This document shows positions 28,359 to 37,727 of a stretch of 64,000 nt of DNA, piece by piece (the stretch's first letter is position 1; each line of letters opens with the position of its first letter). A program made the translations under genes and the position numbers. Source of the DNA: Stenotrophomonas oahuensis (GTDB taxonomy: Bacteria > Pseudomonadota > Gammaproteobacteria > Xanthomonadales > Xanthomonadaceae); contig NZ_CP115541.1 of the NCBI RefSeq assembly GCF_031834595.1, positions 2,474,501 through 2,538,500 on the forward strand, read 5' to 3'. Below the pieces are notes generated by a model. The model was not told the origin of the DNA, did not search any database, and saw nothing but the letters and a program-made list of their open reading frames with translations.

Positions 28359-29360
28359 TCAGGCAGCAAATGACAACGGCTGTCCCGCTGCCAAGGCATC
28401 AAAGTAGTCCCGCGTCAGCGCAACCTGCTGCGCGGCATCTTCAGCCCGGTTGACCACCGCACGGAACGCGGCATTCTCCGGCCGATCCTTGGCGTACCAG
28501 CCCAGATGCTTGCGCGCGATGCGCACGCCCTGGGCCTCGCCGTAGAAGTCGTGCAGCGCGTGCAGATGTCCGAGCAGGATGTCGCGCACCTCGACCAACG
28601 TCGGCGGCGGCAGTTCTTCGCCGGTAGCCAGGTAATGCGCCACTTCGCGGAAGATCCACGGCCGGCCCTGGGCGGCGCGGCCGATCATCACCGCATCCAC
28701 GCCGGTCTGGGCGAGCACCTGGGCGGCCTTCTGCGGCGAATCAATGTCGCCGTTGGCGAGCACCGGAATGCGCAGGGCGTCCTTGATGGCGGCGATGGTC
28801 TCGTACTCGGCGCTGCCGGTGTAATGCTGGTCGCGGGTGCGGCCATGCACGGCCAGCGCGGCAATGCCGCTGTCTTCGGCGATGTGCGCGATGCGCGGGC
28901 CATTGCGATGGTCGCAGTCCCAGCCGGTGCGGATCTTCAGGGTGACCGGCACGGGCACGGCGTTGACCACGGCGGTGAGGATGCGGGCCACCAGGTCCTC
29001 ATCGCGCATCAGGGCGGAGCCGGCCCAGGCATTGCACACCTTCTTGGCGGGGCAGCCCATGTTGATGTCGATGATCTGCGCGCCGTGGTCGACGTTGTAG
29101 CGGGCCGCGTCGGCGAGCTGGGCCGGTTCGGTGCCGGCGATCTGCACGCTGATCGGGGCGGGTTCGCCGGCGTGGTCCATGCGGTGGATGGACTTGCGGG
29201 TGTTCCAGAAACGGGGGTCGGAGATGGTCATCTCCGAGGCAGCCAGTCCCGCGCCGAGCCGTTTGCACAGCAGGCGGAAGGGCTTGTCGGTGACGCCGGC
29301 CATGGGCGCAAGCACCACGTTGGGCTGGATGGAATAGGGGCCGATCTGCATGGTCGGCAT
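28359..29360 (-). CDS. dusB: tRNA-dihydrouridine synthase B
   Basis: A 333-aa FMN enzyme that reduces uridine to dihydrouridine in tRNA. It shows APMAGVTDKPFR at the N-terminus, INMGCPAKKVCN with the catalytic Cys, the KIRTGWD and VHGRTR FMN/substrate segments, and ANGDI then GRAAQGRPWIF. The start could be ATG 29360 or the ATG at 29351 (MQIGPYSI), which is nearer the usual family start. The frequent partner fis is not adjacent. Confidence 0.93.
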   Translation of the reverse strand: MPTMQIGPYSIQPNVVLAPMAGVTDKPFRLLCKRLGAGLAASEMTISDPRFWNTRKSIHRMDHAGEPAPISVQIAGTEPAQLADAARYNVDHGAQIIDINMGCPAKKVCNAWAGSALMRDEDLVARILTAVVNAVPVPVTLKIRTGWDCDHRNGPRIAHIAEDSGIAALAVHGRTRDQHYTGSAEYETIAAIKDALRIPVLANGDIDSPQKAAQVLAQTGVDAVMIGRAAQGRPWIFREVAHYLATGEELPPPTLVEVRDILLGHLHALHDFYGEAQGVRIARKHLGWYAKDRPENAAFRAVVNRAEDAAQQVALTRDYFDALAAGQPLSFAA

Positions 29361-29430
29361 TGTAGTGCGCCGGGCGTTGGCCGGGCGTGCCGGTCATGGA
29401 ACGCTGGGGTGACCGACGCCGCGGAAAAGA

Positions 29431-29454
29431 AAAACGGCGCTTCCGCGCCGTTTT
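29431..29454. terminator. Bidirectional rho-independent terminator
   Basis: A 10-bp stem (AAAACGGCGC / GCGCCGTTTT) with loop TTCC has T-runs on both strands. It lies 54 bases beyond the ribokinase stop on the minus strand. Confidence 0.85.
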
Positions 29455-29478
29455 TCAGTTGGTCTCAACCACCTTCCG

Positions 29479-29503
29479 GTAGGTCTCGACCGTTGGTCGA
29501 GAC
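29479..29503 (+). repeat. GTAG REP monomer
   Basis: GTAG is followed by GTCTCGACC, loop, GGTCGAGAC. It lies between the rbsK stop codon and its terminator, as after ahcY and the second autotransporter. Confidence 0.8.
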
Positions 29504-29507
29504 GCTC

Positions 29508-30464
29508 TTAGACGTCCGCCGGGGTGAAGTGCGGCATGGCCACAGCCGCGCCTTCCTTCTCGGTCGAACGGCCGGCGAACTGATTGGCGAAACGCACATG
29601 GCGGGCGAACGCGGCACCGGGGTCCTGGGCCATAGAGGCCACCAGGGCACCGTTGAAGGCGTCGCCGGCACCGGTGGTGTCGGCCACCTGCACCTGTTCG
29701 GCACCCACGCGGTAGTACGGCTGGGTGTCGCCGCGCAGGGTGTCTTCGTCGTGCGAGACGAACACGCCCACCGCGCCCAGGGTGACCACCACGGTGCCGT
29801 TGCCGACCAGCTTGCGGCACAGCGCGTGCAGGCTGGCACCGTCGAGCGCGGCCACGTTGTCGGCGTCGATGCGCTCGCCCACGTGGCGGCCGAGCAGGGC
29901 GGCGAACTCGGTTTCGTTGGGGGTGAGCACGTCGGCCAGCTTGAGCAGGCCGATGCTGGACGGAGCGTCGGCCGGGGCCGCATTGAGCACGGTGGTGGCA
30001 CCGCCTTCACGGGCGATGGCCAGGGCCGCTTCAATGGTTTCCACCGGTGATTCCAGCTGCGCCAGGACAACCTTGGCACCGGCCAGCAGCGGGCGCTGCT
30101 GTTCGATGAAGGCGGTGCTGAGGGCGGCGTTGGCACCGGGGCCGATCACGATGGTGTTGCGGCCACGGGCGTCCACATAGATGCCGCCGGTACCGGTGGG
30201 CTCGGCGCTGGCTTCAGCGGTCAGCTCGAAGCCGTCCTGGGCAGCCAGGCCACGCGCCATGGCACCGCCGGCGTCGTCGCCGAGGGCGCACAGGAAGGTG
30301 GTGGCGGCACCGGCGCGGCGGGCCGCGACGGCCTGGTTGAAGCCCTTGCCGCCGGGGCCGGTGCTGTAGCGGCCGGCAATGGTCGCACCCGGGGCGGGAA
30401 GCGACTCGCAACGCCAGACATGATCCACGTTGAAGGAACCGACTACGACGACACTGCTACTCAT
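29508..30464 (-). CDS. rbsK: Ribokinase (PfkB family)
   Basis: A 318-aa sugar kinase that phosphorylates ribose. Signatures are the N-terminal VVVVGSFNVDHVWRCE, GPGGKGFNQAVAA (PfkB signature 1), and DTTGAGDAFNGALVA with the catalytic Asp (signature 2). It sits 25 bp downstream of a nucleoside transporter gene on the same strand. This suggests that the pair serves nucleoside or ribose salvage, although no nucleosidase is present in the window. Confidence 0.88.
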   Translation of the reverse strand: MSSSVVVVGSFNVDHVWRCESLPAPGATIAGRYSTGPGGKGFNQAVAARRAGAATTFLCALGDDAGGAMARGLAAQDGFELTAEASAEPTGTGGIYVDARGRNTIVIGPGANAALSTAFIEQQRPLLAGAKVVLAQLESPVETIEAALAIAREGGATTVLNAAPADAPSSIGLLKLADVLTPNETEFAALLGRHVGERIDADNVAALDGASLHALCRKLVGNGTVVVTLGAVGVFVSHDEDTLRGDTQPYYRVGAEQVQVADTTGAGDAFNGALVASMAQDPGAAFARHVRFANQFAGRSTEKEGAAVAMPHFTPADV

Positions 30465-30489
30465 AAAGATTGTTTCTCTAAAACGGATA

Positions 30490-31788
30490 TCAGCTGAAAT
30501 GCGTCAGCACGCCGGCAATGGTCGCCGTCATGAAGGTGGCGATGGTGCCGCCCAGCACCGCCCGCAGACCGAACTTGGCCAGGTCATGGCGGCGCTCCGG
30601 GGCCAGACCACCAATACCACCAATCTGGATCGCAATGGAGCTGAAATTCGCGAAACCGCACAGGGCGTACGTTGCGATCAGCCGGCCTTCATCCGAAAGG
30701 GTCATTCCCGGCACCTGGCCGTTGACGATTTTGGACAGTTCCGAGTACGCGACGAACTCGTTCAGCACCACTTTCTGGCCGATCAGCGAGCCCACGGTGG
30801 TGGCATCGGCCCACGGCGTACCGATCACCCAGGCAATCGGGGCCAGCAGGTAGCCGAACAGGGTGGCCAGGTCGGTCGGGCGGCCGAGCAGGTCCTGCAG
30901 GCCGGTCACCTGGCCGAACCAGGTCAGCGGGGCGTTGAGCAGGGCGATCAGGGCGATGAAGGCCAGCAGCATGGCACCGATGTTCAGCGCCAGCTTCAGG
31001 CCATCGCCGGCACCGGCCGCGGCGGCGTCGATGATGTTGCTGGAGGTCTTCTCCACTTCCATCTTGACCGTGCCGCGGGTCAGCGGGGTGCCGGTTTCCG
31101 GCACCAGCAGCTTGGCCACGACCAGGGGGGCCGGGGCGGCCATGATGCTGGCGGCCAGCAGGTGCTTGGCGTAGAACGCCTGCTGCACCGGGTCGCTGCC
31201 GCCCAGCATGCCCACGTACGCGGCCAGCACGCCGCCGGCGATGTGGGCCATGCCGCCGATCATCATGGTGATCAGCTCGGACTGGGTCATCTTGGCGATG
31301 TACGGGCGCACCGTCAGCGGCGCTTCGGTCTGGCCGATGAACACACTGGCGCAGACGCTGGTGGTTTCCGCACCGGACACGCGCATGATCTTGGTGATCG
31401 CCCAGGCCATGGCGCGCACGATCGCCTGCATGACGTTGAGGTGGTACATCACCCCCATCAGTGCAGAGAAGAAGATGATGGTGGGCAGCACCTGGAAGGC
31501 GAAGATGAAACCGTACTGTTCGGTGTTCATCAGGCTGCCGAAGATGAAGCTGGAGCCTTCATTGACGAAGCTCAGCACCTTCACGAAGCCCTTGCCCAGC
31601 CAATCGAACACGTCACGGCCACCCGGGATCAGCAGCACCACGGCGGCGAAGGCGATCTGCAGGCCGATGCCGGTGGCGACCAGCCGCCAGTCGACCGCAC
31701 GCTTGTTGTTGGAGAACAACCAGGCGATACCGATCAGCACCACCAGACCAAACAGGCCGAAGCCGATCCTGCCCAAACCTTCGACCAT
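30490..31788 (-). CDS. Concentrative nucleoside transporter (NupC/CNT family)
   Basis: A 432-aa inner-membrane symporter with about nine hydrophobic segments. CNT signatures are visible: [12 protein letters not shown], and NEFVAYSEL followed by the [18 protein letters not shown] segment that builds the nucleoside site. ATG 31788 gives the family N-terminus; a longer open frame upstream lacks coding character. It heads the operon with rbsK and is divergent from the aldo/keto reductase gene. Confidence 0.88.
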   Translation of the reverse strand: MVEGLGRIGFGLFGLVVLIGIAWLFSNNKRAVDWRLVATGIGLQIAFAAVVLLIPGGRDVFDWLGKGFVKVLSFVNEGSSFIFGSLMNTEQYGFIFAFQVLPTIIFFSALMGVMYHLNVMQAIVRAMAWAITKIMRVSGAETTSVCASVFIGQTEAPLTVRPYIAKMTQSELITMMIGGMAHIAGGVLAAYVGMLGGSDPVQQAFYAKHLLAASIMAAPAPLVVAKLLVPETGTPLTRGTVKMEVEKTSSNIIDAAAAGAGDGLKLALNIGAMLLAFIALIALLNAPLTWFGQVTGLQDLLGRPTDLATLFGYLLAPIAWVIGTPWADATTVGSLIGQKVVLNEFVAYSELSKIVNGQVPGMTLSDEGRLIATYALCGFANFSSIAIQIGGIGGLAPERRHDLAKFGLRAVLGGTIATFMTATIAGVLTHFS

Positions 31789-31991
31789 GAGAAGCCCCCC
31801 TGGGGCACCGCGAAAAACGGGAAGCCTATAGTGGTGGCCGGGGCGGGGCAAGAAAAAGCGCCGGGCCAAGGGCGAACGGCCGCGATCGGGCAAGCATCCG
31901 CAAGGGTTTGCGCCCGTTTGGAGGCTAAACTGGTTCACATCGTTCAGGTTCGCCGCGCGGCCTGGCTTCCCGTTTTCCGCAGGAGACACAC

Positions 31992-32957
31992 ATGCATTAC
32001 CGCCGCCTGGGCTCGACCGGCCTGAAGCTTTCCGCCCTGTCCTTCGGGGCCTGGGTGACCTTTGGCGACCAGATCGGCCGCGACGAGGCACGCAACCTGA
32101 TCGCCACCGCCTGGGACAACGGCATCAACTTCTTCGACAACGCCGAGGGCTATGCGCGCGGCCGCGCCGAACAGGTGATGGGTGACGTGATTGCCGACCT
32201 ACGCCTGCCGCGCGATGGTTACTGCGTGTCCAGCAAGGTGTTCTTCGGCTCCGTGGACGACCCGCGCCCGACCCAGCACGGGTTGTCGCGCAAGCACGTC
32301 ACCGACGCCTGCCACGCCGCGCTCAAGCGCCTGCGGGTGGACTACCTGGACCTTTATTACTGCCACCGCCCGGACGCGGACACCCCGATTGCCGAGACCG
32401 TGCTGGCGATGGACACCCTGATCCGCCAGGGCAAGGTGCTGTACTGGGGCACCTCGGAGTGGTCGGCCGCGCAGATCCAGGAGGCGGTGGACTTTGCCCG
32501 TTCCCAGCACCTGCACCTGCCGTCGATGGAGCAGCCGCAGTACAACCTGCTGCACCGCCAGCGGGTAGAAGAGGAATATGCCCCGCTGTACGCCGACCCA
32601 GGCATCGGCACCACCATCTTCTCGCCGCTGGCCTCGGGCCTGCTGACCGGCAAGCACAACGCCGGCATGGAACCAGGCTCGCGCCTGGGCCAGCAGGACA
32701 TGGGCTGGCTGCGCGACCTGGTGCTGGGCGATGCGGCCGAGCAACGCCTGCAGCAGGTGCGCCGCTACACCGAGCTGGCCGCCGAGCTGGGCTATTCCCC
32801 GGCCGAGCTGGCCATTGCCTGGTGCCTGCGCAACCCGAACGTGTCCAGCGTGATCCTCGGGGCCAGCCGGGTGGGGCAGCTGGAGCAGAACCTGCGCGCG
32901 CTGGAGGTGCAGCTGGATGAGGCCGCGTGGAAGCAGGTGGAGGCAGTGTTTACCTGA
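31992..32957 (+). CDS. Aldo/keto reductase, Kv-beta/YghZ-like
   Basis: A 321-aa NADPH-dependent oxidoreductase with a TIM barrel. The catalytic tetrad is readable: Asp and Tyr in [11 protein letters not shown], Lys in VSSKVFFG, and His in DLYYCHRPD. The set [21 protein letters not shown] and [18 protein letters not shown] places it with the voltage-gated K-channel beta-subunit/YghZ branch, which acts on aldehydes such as methylglyoxal. The AGGAGA just before ATG 31992 is a good ribosome site. Confidence 0.88.
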   Translation: MHYRRLGSTGLKLSALSFGAWVTFGDQIGRDEARNLIATAWDNGINFFDNAEGYARGRAEQVMGDVIADLRLPRDGYCVSSKVFFGSVDDPRPTQHGLSRKHVTDACHAALKRLRVDYLDLYYCHRPDADTPIAETVLAMDTLIRQGKVLYWGTSEWSAAQIQEAVDFARSQHLHLPSMEQPQYNLLHRQRVEEEYAPLYADPGIGTTIFSPLASGLLTGKHNAGMEPGSRLGQQDMGWLRDLVLGDAAEQRLQQVRRYTELAAELGYSPAELAIAWCLRNPNVSSVILGASRVGQLEQNLRALEVQLDEAAWKQVEAVFT

Positions 32958-33003
32958 GGCGGATGTAGGGTTCGATTCGCTGAGAAACGCGGGTGTGGGA
33001 TTC

Positions 33004-33066
33004 GTAGAGCCGGGCTTGCCCGGCTGCTTTTTGCGCGGACCTTCAGCCGGGCAAGCCCGGCTCTAC
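33004..33066. repeat. GTAG REP dimer
   Basis: A forward element starts GTAGAGCCGGGC with GCCCGGCT arm, and a reverse element has GCCGGGC then GCCCGGCTCTAC. A 20-base spacer containing CTTTTTG separates them. It lies upstream of the Fur-controlled heme locus. Confidence 0.85.
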
Positions 33067-33183
33067 AACGGCGTGCCCCCAGACATCTCGTCGATAGCCC
33101 CCATTCACCCATTCCAATAGGCTCCATCTATCGAAATCCTCGAACTCGATAGGCAAAATCTTCAACGAAGTTGAGAATGGGTG

Positions 33184-33211
33184 TTGATTGTCAACTGAGA
33201 ATCATTATCAT
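33184..33211 (+). promoter_or_regulatory. hemP promoter with Fur box
   Basis: TGAGAATCATTATCA at 33196-33210 differs by one base from the 7-1-7 Fur core TGATAATnATTATCA. It overlaps a promoter with -35 TTGATT (33184-33189), a 16-base spacer and -10 TATCAT (33206-33211). Binding of Fe-Fur would block RNA polymerase, so hemP and the downstream receptor should be induced when iron is scarce. Confidence 0.88.
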
Positions 33212-33241
33212 TTAACTCGTCCCACGCACGAGTCCAGACTA

Positions 33242-33439
33242 ATGACCACTCAAGCCGCTGTACTGCTGCGCCCCGAAACCCTGACCCTGCGCGACCGTCC
33301 GGTCCGTGCGGTCCCGGCCGAAGATGTGATCGACAGCGAAGCCCTGCTCAAGGGCCGCCGCGAAATCCTGATCCAGCATGGCGATCGCTTCTATCGCCTG
33401 CGTCATACCAGCAACGACAAGCTGATCCTGACCAAATGA
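33242..33439 (+). CDS. hemP: Hemin uptake protein HemP
   Basis: A 65-aa cytoplasmic protein. The C-terminal half carries the HemP signature ALLKGRREILIQHGDRFYRLRHTSNDKLILTK. Small HemP proteins are regulators or accessory factors of heme uptake in other proteobacteria. ATG 33242 is 31 bases after the Fur box; a GTG-type reading from 33188 would run through the operator. The receptor gene follows after 149 bp. Confidence 0.9.
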   Translation: MTTQAAVLLRPETLTLRDRPVRAVPAEDVIDSEALLKGRREILIQHGDRFYRLRHTSNDKLILTK

Positions 33440-33588
33440 CGTCGGCGGCGGGGCCGGCATCCCTCCCACCGGTCCCGCGCGCCGCGCACGGCTCTCTCCC
33501 CCTCGACGCTTCGCCTGCGCGCCGCGATGTGCGGTCGTGGGTGTCGGTCGAGGGCCCTCCTTCTGTGTCCAGCTGAATTCTGCCAACC

Positions 33589-35826
33589 ATGACCCGTTCC
33601 GATCTGCCGGCCTGCGGCCGCGGTATCCGTTTGCCGGCAAGCGGCCGGCACTACCTGGCTGCGGCTGTTGCCGTGGCACTGTTGCCGTTGACCGCCCATG
33701 CCGCGCCTGACGGTGCCGCCGATGCGCGCGAATTCGACCGCGTGCAGGTCACCGCCACGCGCACCGAGCGCGCGCTGAGCGACGTGGCCGCCACGGTTGA
33801 TGTGATCGACCGCGAGCAGCTGGACAATCATCTGGTCAACAACATCAAGGACCTGGTGCGCTACGAACCCGGCGTGTCGGTCACCGGCAGTCCGGCGCGC
33901 TTCGGCCTGGGTGGCTTCCGCATCCGCGGGCTGGACGGCAACCGCGTGCTGATCCAGACCGACGGCATCGCCATGCCCAAGGCATTCAGCATCGGCAGCT
34001 TCTCCGACGCCAACCGCAACTTCACCGACCTGGAAACGCTCAAGCGCGTGGAAATCGTGCGCGGCCCGGCCAGCGCGCTGTACGGCTCGGATGCCCTTGG
34101 CGGCGTGGTGGCCTTCGTCACCAAGGACCCGAACGATTACCTGACGGACGACAAGAACAGCTACGTCGGCCTGAAGTTCGGCTACGACGGCGAATGGAAG
34201 GGCCTGCTCGGCAGCGTCACCACCGCGTTCGGCGGCGACCATTGGAGCGGCATGGTGAACTTCAATCACCGCCAGGGTCAGGAAACCGAAAGCATGGGCG
34301 AGGTGCGCAGCAATGACCGCACGCGCACGGCGGCGAACCCGCAGGACCGCGACGGCCGCAGCGTGCTCAGCAAGCTGGTTTACGCGCCCAACGAGGACCA
34401 GCGCTTCAAGCTGACCGTGGAAGGCAACGAAGACAGCGTCGACACCGACGTGCTGTCGTCGGTTGACCGCACCACCACCACCGGCATGCAGGCGCGCGAC
34501 CACCAGACCCGCGCGCGGGTGTCGTTCGCGCATGAGATGGACAATGTGGGTGCAGGCTTTGCCGACAGCCTTTCCTGGCAGCTGTACCGCCAGGACAGCG
34601 AGACCACCCAGCGCACCGACGAAACCCGTTCCAACCGCACCTCGCGCCACCGCGAATTCAACTTCGACCAGCGCGTGTACGGCCTGCAGGCGGTGTTCCA
34701 CAAGGGCCTGGAAACCGGCAGCGTCAGCCATGAACTGACGTACGGCCTGGAAGGCACCTGGACCGAAACGCGGCAGAAGCGCGACGGCTACCAGGTGCTG
34801 GCCAACGGCCAGATCAGCACCACCATCCTGCCGGATGCGTTCCCGGTGCGCGACTTCCCGATCAGCAAGACCACCGAGCTGGGCCTGTACGTGCAGGACG
34901 AAATGCGCTTCGCCGACGGCCGTCTGTCGCTGGTGCCGGGCGTGCGCGTGGATCACTACGAACTGCGCCCGGACGTGGATGCGATCTTTGCCGCGGACAA
35001 CCCGGGCATGGCGGTGTCCGACCTGACCAAGACCAGCGTGTCGCCGAAGCTGGGCATGGTGTGGCGCTTCGCTACTGACTGGTCGCTGTTCGCCGGCTAC
35101 TCGCACGGCTTCCGCTCGCCGCCGTACAACGACGTCAACCTGGGCTTCACCAACGTGATGTTCGGGTACACCGCCATCCCGAACCCGGATCTGAAGCCGG
35201 AAACCAGTGACGGTTTCGAGCTGGGTGTGCGCTATCTGACGCCGGCTGCCTATGTCAGCGTCAGCGGCTACTACAACGACTACAAGGACTTCATCGAGTC
35301 GCAGCGCCAGGTCGGCATCAACGACCAGGGCCTGATCGTGTTCCAGTCGCAGAATGTGGCCGATGCGGAGATCTACGGTGCTGAGGTGAAAGCTGGCGTG
35401 GATTTCGGCGAGCTGAGCGCTGCCCTGGCAGGCTGGTCGTTGAACGGTGCGGTGGCCTGGTCGCGTGGCCAGAACAAGACCGAAGACGTACCGCTGGCCT
35501 CGATTGATCCGCTGCGCGGCACCCTGGGCCTGGCCTACGACCGCGACAGCTGGGGCGTGGAGCTGGCCGGCACCTTTGCCCGCCGCAAGGACCGCCTGCC
35601 CAGCGCCACCACCTTTGCCCCGGCCGGTTACGGCGTGCTGGATCTGATGGCGCACTGGGAGTTCGCGCCCGGCGCGAAGTTCAACGTCGGGGTGTTCAAC
35701 CTGGGCGACCGCACGTACATCGATTACTCGGCGATCACCACCGCGCTGGCGACCAACAGCACGGTGATCGACCGCTACACCAATCCCGGCCGGAATGTTT
35801 CGGCCAGTCTCTCCGTCAGCTGGTAG
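33589..35826 (+). CDS. TonB-dependent heme/hemoglobin receptor
   Basis: A 745-aa outer-membrane receptor. After the leader come a TonB-box-like region (EFDRVQVTATRTERALSD) and a plug domain (about 60-190: VRYEPGVSV, IRGLDGNRVLIQTDG, VEIVRGPASALYGSDALGG). A 22-strand barrel ends in VSASLSVSW. The FRSPPYNDVNLGF and PNPDLKPETSDGFELG motifs match the FRAP/NPNL region of heme receptors. The signal peptide begins unusually: residues 15-22 (LPASGRHY) are encoded by a GTAG REP palindrome just before the hydrophobic core (LAAAVAVALLPLTAHA). Confidence 0.92.
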   Translation: MTRSDLPACGRGIRLPASGRHYLAAAVAVALLPLTAHAAPDGAADAREFDRVQVTATRTERALSDVAATVDVIDREQLDNHLVNNIKDLVRYEPGVSVTGSPARFGLGGFRIRGLDGNRVLIQTDGIAMPKAFSIGSFSDANRNFTDLETLKRVEIVRGPASALYGSDALGGVVAFVTKDPNDYLTDDKNSYVGLKFGYDGEWKGLLGSVTTAFGGDHWSGMVNFNHRQGQETESMGEVRSNDRTRTAANPQDRDGRSVLSKLVYAPNEDQRFKLTVEGNEDSVDTDVLSSVDRTTTTGMQARDHQTRARVSFAHEMDNVGAGFADSLSWQLYRQDSETTQRTDETRSNRTSRHREFNFDQRVYGLQAVFHKGLETGSVSHELTYGLEGTWTETRQKRDGYQVLANGQISTTILPDAFPVRDFPISKTTELGLYVQDEMRFADGRLSLVPGVRVDHYELRPDVDAIFAADNPGMAVSDLTKTSVSPKLGMVWRFATDWSLFAGYSHGFRSPPYNDVNLGFTNVMFGYTAIPNPDLKPETSDGFELGVRYLTPAAYVSVSGYYNDYKDFIESQRQVGINDQGLIVFQSQNVADAEIYGAEVKAGVDFGELSAALAGWSLNGAVAWSRGQNKTEDVPLASIDPLRGTLGLAYDRDSWGVELAGTFARRKDRLPSATTFAPAGYGVLDLMAHWEFAPGAKFNVGVFNLGDRTYIDYSAITTALATNSTVIDRYTNPGRNVSASLSVSW
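33632..33654 (-). repeat. GTAG REP monomer inside the receptor's signal-peptide coding region
   Basis: On the minus strand it reads GTAGTGCCGGCCG...GCCGGCA, a close match to the intergenic element at 13241-13263. It is translated as part of the n-region of the TonB receptor's leader. Confidence 0.75.
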
Positions 35827-35831
35827 CCGCC

Positions 35832-36413
35832 ATGAGCCGAGCCCTGTCCGCCCTGCGTTCTTCCGATCGGTACCTGCGCCCCGCCCAGCTGCCTTCTCCG
35901 GCGCAGCTGGCGGCCTTGGGCACCGTCCTTTGCCTGTATCGCCCCGAAAGCAGCGAGCTGGGCGGTTGGCAGCATGCGGTTTCTGCCCACGCCTGCCAGG
36001 GCGTGGACAGCGAGGGCATCCGCGAAAGCCTGTGCTTCGCCGATGCGCGCGGCCGCTGCTGCTGGCGGCTGTACCTGCTGCCCGACAGTGACTTCCTGGC
36101 CTGGGACCGACTGGTGTCGGCCTACCCGGCGCGCCCGGAACAGGCGTTTGAGGGCGGCGTAGCCGAGCGCCTGTGGCGGCGGCTGGCGACCAAGCTCGGC
36201 AACGAGACGTGGCGGATGTGTGCGCTGCGGTTGCAGGTGGGCGAGGGCAATCGTCTGGCGGCCAGCCTGGCGTCGTTGTCGTCGCTGGGTGCGGCGACCG
36301 CGCGCCGTATTGCCGATGTGGAAGGAGCCGAAGGCGAGCTATGGACGGACACGGCCGGTTTTTCCGCAGCGGCCACACCGCTGCTACACCTTTCGTCACT
36401 CCGCCCTTCCTGA
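35832..36413 (+). CDS. Probable heme-handling protein of the heme-uptake operon
   Basis: A 193-aa protein starting 5 bases after the receptor's stop codon, so it is almost certainly co-transcribed. It has no signal peptide and no membrane segment, and is fairly rich in Cys, His and Trp in the N-terminal half (GGWQHAVSAHACQG, CWRLYLLPDSDFLAWDRL). It does not show the full HmuS/HemS pattern. I infer a cytoplasmic role in heme binding or transfer from context only. No heme oxygenase gene is present in this locus. Confidence 0.5.
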   Translation: MSRALSALRSSDRYLRPAQLPSPAQLAALGTVLCLYRPESSELGGWQHAVSAHACQGVDSEGIRESLCFADARGRCCWRLYLLPDSDFLAWDRLVSAYPARPEQAFEGGVAERLWRRLATKLGNETWRMCALRLQVGEGNRLAASLASLSSLGAATARRIADVEGAEGELWTDTAGFSAAATPLLHLSSLRPS

Positions 36414-36422
36414 GACATATCC

Positions 36423-37439
36423 ATGAACTTCAAGATGCCGGCACACGACCAACGGTCGTGCGCTACCGTAAAGGCACATCCGGCGACCACAGGTAGGTCC
36501 CGACCGTTGGTCGGGACGGCGCTGGCGCTGCTTGCCGCCAGCGGCATGGCCCACGCCCAGCCCTCCGACATCAAGCGCGACCACGACAGCATCCTGGCGA
36601 TGCAGGGCGAGTACATCGTGGACTTCGCCTTCGATGAGACCGTGCTGCTGAAGCCGGGCTACGAGCGCGCACCGGCGGTGCGCAGCGGTGGCAATGAAGT
36701 GGTGATCGTGGTGGAAGACACGCCGCAGCGGATCGTGCTGCAGCACATTCTGGTGGACGGCAAGAGCGGCCACGTGACCAAGCACTGGCGTCAGGACTGG
36801 GTGTATGAAGCGCCGAACCGTTTCGAGTTCAGCGCCGACCAGACCTGGCAGGTGCGGACGATTCCGGCAGCGGTGAATGCGGGCGCGTGGACGCAGTGCG
36901 TGTACGAAGTGAGCGATGCCCCGCGCTATTGCGGTACGGGCAAGTGGGACTACAGCAACGGTGTGGCGACCTGGACCAGCGACCTGAGCTGGCGTCCGCT
37001 GCCGCGCCGCGAGTACACGCGCCGCAGTGACTACAACGCACTGGCGGTGATCAACCGGCACACGCTGACGCCGAATGGCTGGACCCACGAGCAGTTCAAC
37101 ACGAAGATCCTGCGCGGCGCGGATGGCAGCCAGCAGGAGATCGCGCGCGAGTTCGGCTTCAACGATTACAACAAGACCACGGACGTGGACTTCAAGCCGG
37201 CCTACGATTACTGGAAGGCGACGGCCGATTACTGGGGCAAGGTGCGCCAGCGCTGGGACGGTTTCCTCGGCCAAGCCCCGGGCGTGCATCTGAAGACCAA
37301 GCTGGACGGCATGGCAATGATCATCCCGCTGTTCACCCAGGCCCAGGAGCTGCAGGACGGCAAGAAAGTCAAGGACGCGCAGATCGACGCCGTGTTCAAG
37401 CAGTGGGTAGAAAAAGCCCCGGCCGACTCCGCGCGCTGA
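36423..37439 (+). CDS. DUF6607-type secreted protein of the heme operon
   Basis: A 338-aa predicted periplasmic or surface protein. The mature part (from about residue 46, DIKRDHDSILAMQGEYIVDFAFDETV) has many Trp and Tyr residues and resembles proteins annotated DUF6607, often found beside heme receptors. The signal peptide is odd: MNFKMP is followed by residues 7-32 encoded by an inverted GTAG REP dimer, and only then by the hydrophobic core ALALLAASGMAHA. It starts 9 bases after the previous stop. Function is unknown, and heme-related by context. Confidence 0.65.
   Translation: MNFKMPAHDQRSCATVKAHPATTGRSRPLVGTALALLAASGMAHAQPSDIKRDHDSILAMQGEYIVDFAFDETVLLKPGYERAPAVRSGGNEVVIVVEDTPQRIVLQHILVDGKSGHVTKHWRQDWVYEAPNRFEFSADQTWQVRTIPAAVNAGAWTQCVYEVSDAPRYCGTGKWDYSNGVATWTSDLSWRPLPRREYTRRSDYNALAVINRHTLTPNGWTHEQFNTKILRGADGSQQEIAREFGFNDYNKTTDVDFKPAYDYWKATADYWGKVRQRWDGFLGQAPGVHLKTKLDGMAMIIPLFTQAQELQDGKKVKDAQIDAVFKQWVEKAPADSAR
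36441..36517. repeat. GTAG REP dimer inside a signal-peptide coding region
   Basis: A reverse element (CACGACC / GGTCGTG, ending CTAC at 36466) and a forward element (GTAG at 36493, CCCGACC / GGTCGGG) flank a 26-base spacer. The whole dimer is in frame and encodes residues 7-32 of the DUF6607-type protein. Confidence 0.9.
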
Positions 37440-37633
37440 CTCGCCCCGGGCTGGGACACCGGGGCTTGGGGGACTGCGGTGTGGGACTGGCTGTGTGGGA
37501 TGGGGTGTGGGATCGGGGGCGTTGGACTGCGGGGAAAGCGGGGCGGTCTGCTTCTTGCTTTGGTGGGATCGGTCGAAAGACCATCGCACGGACTCTCTCC
37601 ACGACCGGTAACGACATGAAATCACCGACACCG

Positions 37634-37660
37634 AAGGCACCGGGCATAGCCCGGTGCCTT
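37634..37660 (+). terminator. Hairpin terminating the heme operon
   Basis: A perfect 12-bp stem (AAGGCACCGGGC / GCCCGGTGCCTT) with loop ATA lies about 195 bases after the last heme-locus gene. The T-tract is poor (CATGCATTTG), so termination strength is uncertain. Confidence 0.55.
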
Positions 37661-37727
37661 CATGCATTTGAGCGAACAGCCCTCAGTTCACTGATCCCCT
37701 GGCTGGGCGGGTCAAGGCGGGCGTTCC

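Noticed and set aside
30465..31991. Possible purine or other riboswitch before the nucleoside transporter
   Set aside because: I could not find conserved riboswitch blocks in the leader between 31789 and 31991.
33403..36399. A 998-codon minus-strand open frame opposite the heme receptor
   Set aside because: It covers the receptor and its neighbour in antisense; composition is Arg/Gly/His/Val-rich and patternless.
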